From contig JBDRLO010000030.1 in NCBI GenBank assembly GCA_043812935.1, positions 1-20,696 on the forward strand: a stretch of 20,696 nucleotides of DNA, in the 5' to 3' direction. How positions within the stretch are numbered: the first letter of the stretch is position 1; each line of letters starts with the position of its first letter. Position numbers and translations under genes: made by a program. This stretch comes from JBDRNE01 sp043812935. Lineage in GTDB: Bacteria > Omnitrophota > Gorgyraeia > Tantalellales > Tantalellaceae. The notes beneath the pieces are model-generated. The model did no database searches and was not told where the DNA came from. It saw only the letters and a program-made list of their open reading frames with translations. Positions 8,682 to 15,901 of this stretch are shown here, in pieces.

Positions 8682-8699
8682 GGCGAGGCTTGCCTCGCC
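8682..8699. repeat. Dispersed hairpin repeat, copy C (GGCGAGGC / GCCTCGCC)
   Basis: GGCGAGGC, a TT loop, GCCTCGCC, preceded by CGTGTTAC and followed by TAA. It has the same position pattern and flanks as copies A, B and D, but two positions in each arm differ in a compensated way (GGCGAGGC in place of GGACAGGC), so pairing is kept. It lies 3 nt after the prfB stop codon. Confidence 0.75.
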
Positions 8700-8702
8700 T
8701 AA

Positions 8703-9798
8703 TTATTTACTTGCTGTCTGTTTCAAATATTTTTCAATAAATTTGTCAATAGCGCCGTCTAAAACCTTTTCCGCGTTTGACGTTTGTTCTCCCGTACGAT
8801 GATCTTTTACCATCTTGTACGGATGTAATACATATGATCTTATTTGACTGCCCCATTCGATCTTTTTCTTATCTCCATAAGAACGCATTATATTCTCTTC
8901 CTGCTCGCGCCTCTTCTTTTCATACAACCGCGCTTTAAGAAGCTTCATTGCTGTTGCTTTATTTTTGTGCTGAGACCTTTCTTTCTGGCACTGCACAACA
9001 ATACCGGTAGGCATATGTGTTATACGAACAGCTGAATCCGTAACATTCACATGCTGACCACCAGCTCCGGAAGCCCTATAAGTATCTATTTTAAGATCAT
9101 TTTCATTTACTTCTATTTTTATGTTTTTGTCAATATCAGGAATAACGTCAACTGACGCAAACGAAGTATGCCGTCTTTTATTTGAATCAAAAGGAGATAT
9201 TCGAACCAGCCTGTGTACCCCTGTTTCGGCTTTTAGATATCCGTACGCGAAATCTCCTCTAATAATAAATGTGGCGCTTTTTATCCCGGCTTCTTCACCG
9301 TTAAGCTGATCAATCAACTCAAAAGAACACTTATGCTCTTCCGCCCAGCGCGCATACATCCGAAAAATCATTGAAACCCAATCACATGATTCCGTGCCTC
9401 CCGCGCCGGCATTGATACTTACGATTGCGTCACACCTGTCAGCTTCCCCTCCCAGTATGCATTTGAATTCAAGTTTGTCAATACTTTCCGAAATCTCACT
9501 AATTTCAGTCCCCAAACTATTAATAGATTCTTCGTCGTTTTCCTCAACTATTTCCGAAAGCTCTTTAACCGCAACATATCTTTCTTTAATTTCTTCATAT
9601 GGACCTATAACCGCGCGAAGATGTCGAAGATCCCGGGAAAGCTGATCAGCTTTTTCCTGGTTTTTCCACACATCTGGAGCATTAAGTTCCGATTCCAGCT
9701 CTTTCATCATTTTTCGTGTTTGGTCCAGGTCAAAGATACCCCCTAAGCTCTTCTAATTTAACTTGTAATTTCTTTATAGATTCTTTTAAGCTTTCCAT
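8703..9798 (-). CDS. prfB: Peptide chain release factor 2, with programmed +1 frameshift
   Basis: RF2 terminates translation at UGA and UAA. The gene is in two frames. The first 22 codons run from ATG 9798 (after AAGGAG) to an in-frame TGA at 9730-9732. The site reads AGG-GGG-TAT-CTT-TGA-C, identical to the E. coli prfB autoregulatory site, with the internal SD-like AGGGGG and slippery CTT-T. After a +1 shift the frame continues D-L-D-Q-T-R-K-M-M-K-E through 8703, giving about 364 residues, the normal RF2 length. The main frame holds the RF2 specificity motif S-P-F (R-I-S-P-F-D-S) and the catalytic G-G-Q (S-G-A-G-G-Q-H-V-N). A gene caller starting at ATG 9710 would lose the N-terminus. It has its own strong promoter and is followed by secA. 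Confidence 0.97.
9729..9742 (-). promoter_or_regulatory. prfB: prfB programmed +1 frameshift site
   Basis: On the minus strand the bases are GGTATCTTTGAC preceded by AGGG. CTT at 9733-9735 is the slippery codon, TGA at 9730-9732 the in-frame stop and C at 9729 the base after it. When RF2 is scarce, reading of UGA is slow and ribosomes shift +1 at CUU-U, so RF2 limits its own synthesis. All canonical parts are present. Confidence 0.95.
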
Positions 9799-9829
9799 AT
9801 TAGTTTTCTCCTTAGTTTAATAACTGTTT

Positions 9830-9858
9830 ATTATAACAATTCACGCGCTATTATGCAA
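9830..9858 (-). promoter_or_regulatory. Sigma-70-type promoter for prfB
   Basis: On the minus strand a -35 box TTGCAT (9853-9858) and a perfect -10 TATAAT (9830-9835) are separated by exactly 17 nt. The transcript would start near 9823, about 25 nt before the prfB start codon and its AAGGAG site. It may also serve secA and lnt by read-through. Confidence 0.8.
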
Positions 9859-9938
9859 AAACTGAACTTACCCCTAAACTTCTTAATAATACGGTTTTTC
9901 TATAACACCCTAGAAGCCCCCCCCTACTCAAAACTTTT

Positions 9939-11366
9939 TTATCCATTTTTAAAATGTTTTTCAACCTGAACCGCGGTTTTTTCATCTACACCTGCTTTTT
10001 TTATCTCTGCGGCCGCGGCTTTTTGCAGATTCTTTATTGATCCGAAAAACTTCAAAAGTTTTTTTTCTTTTGCCGCGCCGATTCCTTTTATTGCCCGAAG
10101 TTCCGTATTAAATTTGTCTTTTCGCCTCAAACTTCTGTGATATGTTATAGCAAAGCGGTGCGCCTCATCCCGTATCCTCTGAATAAGAAAAAGCACACGC
10201 GAGCCCGGAGACAACCTCACAGGCTCTTTTCGGGACAAACTATATAAATGGTTATGTTCCTTTGCTATACTGGCTGCGGGAACTTCGTTTAATCCCAAAG
10301 TTTCAAGTTCTTTCTTAGCGGTAAAAAGATGCCCCCTGCCACCGTCAATTAAAACCAAATCCGGCAATATGTCTTTTTTTTCGGCAAGCCGCGCGTATCT
10401 CCGCCTTACTGCTTCACGAATCATTGAATAATCATCTATCCCTTTAACTTCTCTTATTTTAAACCGGCGATATCCTGACTTATCCGGCGCGCCGGCAACA
10501 AACCTAACCATAGACGCTACAGCATGCGTACCCATAATATTAGAAACATCAAAACACTCAATTACTACCGGGACTTTTTCTAATTTTAAAACACTTTTTA
10601 ATTCATCCAATTCACCATAAATAGGCTGTCTGAACTGATCATGAAACTGGCGGACAGCCGTAAGGGCTTCTATCCGTTTTTTTGCCAAAAGCGCTTTTTC
10701 GTATTCATGTCCGCAGGAAAACTGTTTCATTTGTTTTTCCAGGCTGCGGATAACTTTTTCTTTTTTGCCTTCCAGGAATTTCCTAAGATCGTTTACTATT
10801 TTTTTGTAACCTTTAACCGATACTTTGTTTTCACAAGGCCCCAAACACTGGCCGATATGATACTCAAGACAAACTTTTTGCTTAAACCGGCGGCATGTTC
10901 TTAACGGAAAAACTTTCTTAACAAAAGACAACGCTTCATTAAGAAGATTGACATTTACATACGGCCCGTAATAAAAAGCACCGTCATTAATTTTTCTACG
11001 CGTCATTAAAAGACGCGGGTACTTTTCCTGGACTGTAAGTTTTAAAAACGGATAAGATTTATCATCTTTGAGCTCAACATTGAACTTAGGCGCATAATCT
11101 TTTATAAGCCCCGCCTCACAAATCAGCGCTTCAGCTTCTGAAAAAGTCCTGACAATTTCGATATCCCTGACTTCGCTTACAAGAAACTCCAACCTGTTAT
11201 CTTTGACTCTGCCGGAATGAAAATACGAAGCCACACGCTTTTTAAGATTTATCGCTTTACCCACATATATTATTTTCTTTTTCGCGTTTAAAAACTTATA
11301 TACCCCGGGCGAATCCGGCAAAGCCTTGATTTTTGTTATTAAGTTCCGTGATTTTTTTTTATTCAT
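9939..11366 (-). CDS. uvrC: UvrABC system protein C, short form
   Basis: 475 residues. UvrC makes both incisions in nucleotide excision repair with UvrA and UvrB. It has the N-terminal GIY-YIG nuclease (about 15-95: P-G-V-Y-K-F ... I-I-Y-V-G-K-A), four cysteines C158, C166, C174 and C178 that match the Fe-S ligands of E. coli UvrC, a UVR motif (about 222-240), the RNase H-like nuclease with D273 (E-C-F-D-V-S-N), D341 (L-I-D-G-G-R-G-H-L) and H403 (D-E-A-H-R-F-A), and C-terminal helix-hairpin-helix repeats. Typical UvrC is about 600 residues. The difference is the segment between the UVR motif and E-C-F-D-V-S-N, which is nearly absent here. All catalytic elements remain, so I expect activity. 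It follows murJ by 21 nt and is probably cotranscribed with it. Confidence 0.95.
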   Translation of the reverse strand: MNKKKSRNLITKIKALPDSPGVYKFLNAKKKIIYVGKAINLKKRVASYFHSGRVKDNRLEFLVSEVRDIEIVRTFSEAEALICEAGLIKDYAPKFNVELKDDKSYPFLKLTVQEKYPRLLMTRRKINDGAFYYGPYVNVNLLNEALSFVKKVFPLRTCRRFKQKVCLEYHIGQCLGPCENKVSVKGYKKIVNDLRKFLEGKKEKVIRSLEKQMKQFSCGHEYEKALLAKKRIEALTAVRQFHDQFRQPIYGELDELKSVLKLEKVPVVIECFDVSNIMGTHAVASMVRFVAGAPDKSGYRRFKIREVKGIDDYSMIREAVRRRYARLAEKKDILPDLVLIDGGRGHLFTAKKELETLGLNEVPAASIAKEHNHLYSLSRKEPVRLSPGSRVLFLIQRIRDEAHRFAITYHRSLRRKDKFNTELRAIKGIGAAKEKKLLKFFGSIKNLQKAAAAEIKKAGVDEKTAVQVEKHFKNG

Positions 11367-11387
11367 ACCACAATAAACTGTCCCTAT

Positions 11388-12944
11388 TTATCTCGATCCC
11401 GTCATCCTAATTATTTTCCGCACCCCTTCAACTCCTATTACATATGCCGCAGTTATATATACCAAACTACCCGCGAATACTATAATTATCAACCTTAAAA
11501 ACATACCGAGACTTGAAAGACCTGTAACCTGTAAAAACATCTGTTTCAATATAATGATAACTATAGTCATTATAAATGATGCCGCGCATATTTGGATAAA
11601 AGTTTTCAAAATTTCCGCGCCATTAATACTTCCGATACGTTTTGTAAGGATAATATACAATATCACAAAATTGGCCGTAGCCGCAATTGACGTTGCCAAA
11701 GCCAATCCTCCGATTTTTAACGGATACATCAACGCTAAGTTCAGCACGAGATTAATGAACAATGAGACTGCCGCGGTTTTTACGGGCGTACGCGTATCCC
11801 CCATCGAATAATACGTATTCACTAAAATTTTTATTCCCGCGTACGCGAATAATCCAAAACTATAAAAGAAAAGCGCGTCAGATGTTATCATAGTAGAATA
11901 TTCCGTAAATTCGCCTCTTTGAAACAAAATTCTGATAATAGGCCGCGCTAAAACAATAAGGCCTGCCGCGGCCGGCACCATAACCGTAAACACAGTCTTC
12001 AAAGAAAAACTAACGGTATTTTTCAGTTTTCCTATATCTTTCCCGGCAACTTCTTTGCTCATTTTCGGCAAAGCCGCTGTAGCCAAAGATATGCCAAAAA
12101 CTGCCAAAGGAAGCTGAACAAGCCTGTTGGAATAATACAACGCCGCAACACCGCCCGCACCCACTATCCAAGCAAGTGAAGCTAACACAGTATCTATCAA
12201 AACGCTTAATTGGTAAACCGCTGTTCCCACCATTCTCGGTAAAAGTAAAATTCCTATCCTTTTCGCTACTGGATGAACTAAACAAAACCCTTTTCCGAAT
12301 TTAAAACCTCTTTTCTTAAGAGGCACTATCTGCATCGCTACTTCCAGCACACCGCCTATAAGAACTCCGGCTATTAACCCATTTATTCCGATTATAGGGC
12401 ACAAAACCAAAAGAGCTGCTATAAGCGTCATATTAAGCACAACCGGCGCAAAAGCCGGTGTTGTGAAATAATGTAAAGAATTAAGTACACCTTTACTATA
12501 TGCTGTCATTCCTAAAAAAATGATATATGGAAAAATCATTCGTGTCAAAAACACCGCTGCATCAAATTTTTCCGGAGACCGCAAAAATCCGGGAGCGATT
12601 ATTTTAACCAAAACCGGCGCAAAAATTACTCCTGAAACAGACAACACACCAAGAACAACAAGCATCAAATTCAAAATAACCTGAGCAGCCTCCCAATATT
12701 CTTTTTTTGACCTGGTATGGCTATACTCGCTCAGAACAGGCACAATTGCAGCATTTGTCGCTCCTTCGCCAACCAAATCACGAAGCATATTAGGAATCCT
12801 GAAAGCCACTACAAATGCCTGTGCAAATATATTAGTCCCGAAAAATCTGGCAAACAAAATATCCCGCAAAAAACCCAATACCCTGCTTGCAACAGTAGCC
12901 CCGCCTATTATCCCGCTTGATTTCAGAAGTTTAACATTACTCAT
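11388..12944 (-). CDS. murJ: Lipid II flippase MurJ (MviN family)
   Basis: 518 residues with about 14 predicted membrane segments. MurJ moves lipid-linked peptidoglycan precursor across the inner membrane. The N-terminus has the family signature G-G-A-T-V-A-S-R-V-L-G-F-L-R-D-I-L-F-A and, further on, R-I-P-N-M-L-R-D-L-V-G-E-G-A-T-N-A-A-I-V-P-V-L. Later motifs include R-M-V-G-T-A-V-Y-Q-L-S-V-L-I-D and Y-S-M-G-D-T-R-T-P-V. The length is normal. The start codon has no strong ribosome site, but the N-terminal alignment supports it. It is the first gene of the minus-strand run and divergent from rpsT across a 375-nt AT-rich gap. Confidence 0.97.
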   Translation of the reverse strand: MSNVKLLKSSGIIGGATVASRVLGFLRDILFARFFGTNIFAQAFVVAFRIPNMLRDLVGEGATNAAIVPVLSEYSHTRSKKEYWEAAQVILNLMLVVLGVLSVSGVIFAPVLVKIIAPGFLRSPEKFDAAVFLTRMIFPYIIFLGMTAYSKGVLNSLHYFTTPAFAPVVLNMTLIAALLVLCPIIGINGLIAGVLIGGVLEVAMQIVPLKKRGFKFGKGFCLVHPVAKRIGILLLPRMVGTAVYQLSVLIDTVLASLAWIVGAGGVAALYYSNRLVQLPLAVFGISLATAALPKMSKEVAGKDIGKLKNTVSFSLKTVFTVMVPAAAGLIVLARPIIRILFQRGEFTEYSTMITSDALFFYSFGLFAYAGIKILVNTYYSMGDTRTPVKTAAVSLFINLVLNLALMYPLKIGGLALATSIAATANFVILYIILTKRIGSINGAEILKTFIQICAASFIMTIVIIILKQMFLQVTGLSSLGMFLRLIIIVFAGSLVYITAAYVIGVEGVRKIIRMTGSR

Positions 12945-13185
12945 ATTTAATTAGAAAACCGCCCTTAGCTATATTAAATAATTAGACAACTAGTATAATA
13001 TTGATAATTATATATGCTTTTCTTCGACATATAATAACACATCTTGCTTCTTATGTCATTTGATGTTATAAATAAGGTGTTAATAGCGGTGGTATACAGC
13101 ACGAAACACGCTTCATGCCCCTCCCTAAATAAGAACAACCCCGTCCCAAAAACATAAACATAAACCAAAAAACAAAAAAAACCGG
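12945..13185. other. AT-rich intergenic region between murJ and rpsT
   Basis: Very AT-rich DNA that must hold the murJ promoter on the minus strand. A TATACT near 12995 is one possible -10 box, but I find no matching -35. A 72-codon open frame on the minus strand has no ribosome site or recognisable composition and is not called. No RNA gene or repeat was recognised. Confidence 0.4.
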
Positions 13186-13214
13186 TTGACAAAGAAGCCC
13201 TGCTATGATAAATT
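13186..13214 (+). promoter_or_regulatory. Probable rpsT promoter
   Basis: TTGACA at 13186-13191 followed after 17 nt by TAAATT (13209-13214), a 4/6 match to the -10 consensus. It lies about 100 nt before the rpsT start. That leaves an untranslated leader long enough for regulation, but I recognise no known motif in it. Confidence 0.5.
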
Positions 13215-13319
13215 AACCGCCTAAGTTGAATGTTTTAAAGCAGTTCCCATTGACACGCTTGCTAATGTTTGCGAACCAGTTCAGGGAAAAACAGTTTCAT
13301 TAAAGGAGAAATATATACT

Positions 13320-13592
13320 ATGCCAAACAAAAAAGCTGCCATAAAAAGCTTACGTCAAGACAAGAAAAAACACAGCCGAAATAAAGCTATAATGTCTGAA
13401 CTTCGTACAATTGCGAAAAATGCCAAGGGATTAATAGCAGACAATAAACGCGACGAAGCAGATACTATGCTCAAAAAGCTTGAGTCTAAACTTGACAGAG
13501 CGGCAAAAAATAATATCATCAAGAAAAACAACGCCGCGCGCCGTGTGTCAAGGCTAAGAAGCCACTGGTCAAAAATAAGTGTTGGTAAATAA
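13320..13592 (+). CDS. rpsT: 30S ribosomal protein S20
   Basis: 90 residues, the usual length for S20, a helical protein that binds 16S rRNA. The sequence is highly basic with the characteristic start M-P-N-K-K-A-A-I-K-S-L-R-Q-D-K-K and the C-terminal I-I-K-K-N-N-A-A-R-R-V-S-R-L. I chose ATG 13320, preceded by a strong AAAGGAG site, over the longer frame from 13269. The gene is monocistronic and stands divergent to murJ. No clear terminator is visible in the 46 nt before the IS remnant. Confidence 0.96.
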   Translation: MPNKKAAIKSLRQDKKKHSRNKAIMSELRTIAKNAKGLIADNKRDEADTMLKKLESKLDRAAKNNIIKKNNAARRVSRLRSHWSKISVGK

Positions 13593-13638
13593 TTTCACAT
13601 TAAAAACAACTTCCTATTTGTTTCAAGACATAATTATG

Positions 13639-14020
13639 TGACCTTACCCCATTAGTAGTGCCAACATGAGTTAGAGTATTCACGTTGTTTGAAGTATTTT
13701 CTCAGGGGTTAACCCCTGAGAAAAATCGAAATTTTCACTAAACTCCCATGGCATCATGTTGTCTAAAGAACTATGCGGTCTGCACCTATTATAATCTATT
13801 CGCCAATCCTCAATAATCTTCCTGGGTCTTCCAGAGATAAGAACCAGTTGTCGTTTAAGCACTCATCTCTCAGTTTACCGTTAAAGCTTTCAATATAGGC
13901 GTTCTCAATAGGCTTACCCGGTCTGATAAAATCCAGTTTTACATTGTTCCTGTATGCCCATTCATCCAAAGCGTTATTCGTAAATTCGGGTCCATTGACC
14001 TCCCCCCTCACTTTGTTCAA
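13639..14020 (-). mobile_element. IS3-family insertion sequence remnant (right end only)
   Basis: The remnant holds the 3' part of a transposase and a terminal sequence starting TGACCTTACCCC at 13639, which looks like an IS3-family terminal inverted repeat. The 5' part of the element, with orfA and most of the catalytic domain, is missing: homology stops just upstream of N-G-P-E-F near 14005, some 30 nt from the end of the MFS gene. A 19-base part of the terminus (13661-13679) recurs inverted at 20678-20696. Confidence 0.8.
13680..14020 (-). pseudogene. IS3-family transposase (rve integrase core), truncated and frameshifted
   Basis: Two overlapping minus-strand frames together give the end of an IS3-family OrfB DDE transposase. 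The first (to 13796) reads N-G-P-E-F-T-N-N-A-L-D-E-W-A-Y ... P-I-E-N-A-Y-I-E-S-F-N-G-K-L-R-D-E-C-L-N, which contains the catalytic glutamate. It then runs out of frame after W-F-L-S-L-E-D. The second (to 13680) continues R-K-I-I-E-D-W-R-I-D-Y-N-R-C-R-P-H-S-S-L. A one-base deletion near 13823-13828 explains the break. The upstream catalytic aspartates are absent, so the gene cannot make a working transposase. Confidence 0.88.
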
Positions 14021-14032
14021 TCTACCAAAACT

Positions 14033-15547
14033 TTAACGAAAGTATTTTCTAGTTGTTTGAGAAATCTTTCTTCTTCCCTTTACGGAGATATACCTGAATG
14101 CTGTAAACGGAAAATTGACCATTTGACGAATACCTCCGATTGTCGTAAAATTTTGAATTCCTTTTCTCGTCTCGGAAATAAGTTCATTAAATACAATTTT
14201 TTCCACTACTTCACCTTCTTCTTTTACCATTGCTAATCTATGCATAGAGTAAAGTCCAACAAGAAAAGCAAAAGCGAAAAAGAAATCCCAAGACTGAAAA
14301 TTCAATGTTTCAAGGGTAATAGTTTTATCTGGTCCTGTCCATTTTAGTGTCCATGAAAGTTGATATCTGGTAACTACATCTGCAAACTTACCGCCAAGAA
14401 TCGGCGAAAGACCTGCCGCCAGTGAATTAATAAAATTGTTAACTGTCAAAAATGCTGTTGCCTTTCCTTGAGGAGCCAGCTTGAATCCGATATTCCCTGA
14501 ACCAATATTTATTCCAGCAGTGGACATCCCCATAAAAATGTGTATAAGCACTACCAATGGCATAGTTAACATATGTTTCTCTGGAAGGGTAGTGAATGTC
14601 CATCCTAAAATACAAAAAAGAAACAGCGGACTGCTCACTCTTAATACAGATTTATTGGAGAACCTATCAGTAACAGAACCCCAGATGCGAAGAAAAACTA
14701 AATGCGTTACTTGGCTGATTATTGCAAGCCCGACAATGAAAGATATCGAGAAATCCAAACGTTTAATCATATATACAGTGAAAAAAGGAGCGGCTAGATT
14801 AATCGCAAAAGTCCAAGAACCAGAAAAAGCCATTAACTTTCGGAAATTCTCATCTTTAAATGGAGTTAATAGCATTCCAATAAACGCAACTTTCTTTTCC
14901 GGAACACTCATTCGTGGTTCTGGAATTGTAGAAATAAAATAAACTCCAATAATCCCAGCAATAAAACCTAACAAGAAAAGAATGGAGTAACCACTTAGTT
15001 CTTGTTGGGGAAAATATTTTCCCCACTGGTCTATATACATAGCACAGACAAGGCTAAGCACTATACTCATGATAGTGCCCATTATCATTCTTTTTGCAAA
15101 GAATCGCCCGAGCTGGTCTTGAGGCAACACATCATGTAACCATGGATTCCATGCAGTACCCGAGATTGCACCGAATGCGAAATGCAGGGCAAGACCAATA
15201 ACAAGTATTTTTATTCCTATTGATGCGGGAAATAGAAATGGTATAACCGCTACCAGTAACCAAAAACTTCTGCTTATAAGTGAAGATGAAACTACTATTG
15301 CTTTTCTGTTTTTTATTTTTTCAACAAGATAAATAGAAGGGATTTGAACTAATGCCATGATGGGAGCAATAGCGGCGAGCAGTCCGATGATGTAATTAGA
15401 TGCCCCTAACTTTAAGGCATAGGCCGTAAGAAAAACTCCTCCCGTGAAAGTTACCATAGCAGTTGATGCCATACCATCACGTATAACAGCTTTCATGCCT
15501 CGTTCAACATCAGATTCAGTTAAAGTGTCTTTAAGTTTAAAACACAT
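14033..15547 (-). CDS. Major facilitator superfamily transporter
   Basis: About 504 residues from the chosen start, with roughly 12 hydrophobic segments in two halves and a charged central linker (I-S-T-I-P-E-P-R-M-S). Features typical of MFS are A-S-N-Y-I-I-G-L-L-A-A-I-A-P near helix 2 and the loop N-P-W-L-H-D-V-L-P-Q-D-Q-L-G-R-F-F-A-K-R. The substrate cannot be read from sequence. The family-like portion starts at D-T-L-T-E-S-D-V-E-R-G-M-K. An in-frame ATG at 15619 would add 24 low-complexity residues without a ribosome site, so I prefer 15547, although its GGGGGAAG is rather far upstream. The 3' end lies about 30 nt from the IS remnant, so this gene may have arrived or been rearranged with it. 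Confidence 0.8.
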   Translation of the reverse strand: MCFKLKDTLTESDVERGMKAVIRDGMASTAMVTFTGGVFLTAYALKLGASNYIIGLLAAIAPIMALVQIPSIYLVEKIKNRKAIVVSSSLISRSFWLLVAVIPFLFPASIGIKILVIGLALHFAFGAISGTAWNPWLHDVLPQDQLGRFFAKRMIMGTIMSIVLSLVCAMYIDQWGKYFPQQELSGYSILFLLGFIAGIIGVYFISTIPEPRMSVPEKKVAFIGMLLTPFKDENFRKLMAFSGSWTFAINLAAPFFTVYMIKRLDFSISFIVGLAIISQVTHLVFLRIWGSVTDRFSNKSVLRVSSPLFLFCILGWTFTTLPEKHMLTMPLVVLIHIFMGMSTAGINIGSGNIGFKLAPQGKATAFLTVNNFINSLAAGLSPILGGKFADVVTRYQLSWTLKWTGPDKTITLETLNFQSWDFFFAFAFLVGLYSMHRLAMVKEEGEVVEKIVFNELISETRKGIQNFTTIGGIRQMVNFPFTAFRYISVKGRRKISQTTRKYFR

Positions 15548-15842
15548 AATATTATCCGCTTCCCCCACTCTTCCAATAAACTCATGGTTGTTATTATAGC
15601 CCTTAGTATTGCCATACACAAGGATTTAGGTTTTCCGAACGATAGCGAGTGATACAAAACGAATGGTTCATGGTGATAATACCCTGGCCCGCCCCAGGCA
15701 GAGGTTTGCCCTGTATAATCGTTAATACAATAATAATTATTATTATAATAAAAAGTTAACATTAATTCAAAAAAGTTAGCTTACGCCTGCCCCCTTCTCG
15801 CATAAAGCATAACATATTTCTTGACAAATGTTTATGTTAGAA

Positions 15843-15885
15843 ATTCTTTACAGATTGTCAATAGCATTGACAATCTGTAAAGAAT
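15843..15885. promoter_or_regulatory. Perfect 19-bp inverted repeat (operator-like) over the ATPase promoter
   Basis: Arms ATTCTTTACAGATTGTCAA (15843-15861) and its exact complement (15867-15885) flank a 5-nt loop TAGCA. The right arm contains the -35 box of the ATPase gene promoter. By symmetry the left arm offers a TTGACA on the minus strand, toward the MFS gene. Position and perfection fit an operator bound by a dimer. It could also be the end of a mobile repeat. Confidence 0.75.
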
Positions 15886-15895
15886 GCTGTATATT
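15867..15895 (+). promoter_or_regulatory. Sigma-70-type promoter of the AAA_14 ATPase gene
   Basis: TTGACA (15867-15872), 17-nt spacer, TATATT (15890-15895). The predicted transcript start, 6-7 nt past the -10 box, falls at or next to 15902, the A of the preferred ATG. That would make a leaderless mRNA, which fits the lack of any ribosome site. Confidence 0.75.
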
Positions 15896-15901
15896 TGTAT
15901 T

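Noticed and set aside
12974..13192. 72-codon open frame on the minus strand upstream of rpsT
   Set aside because: No ribosome site, AT-rich low-complexity translation, and it overlaps the rpsT -35 box; it looks like chance coding in an intergenic region.
14481..14942. 153-codon open frame on the + strand inside the MFS gene
   Set aside because: It is antisense to a well-supported membrane protein and its translation has no recognisable domain.
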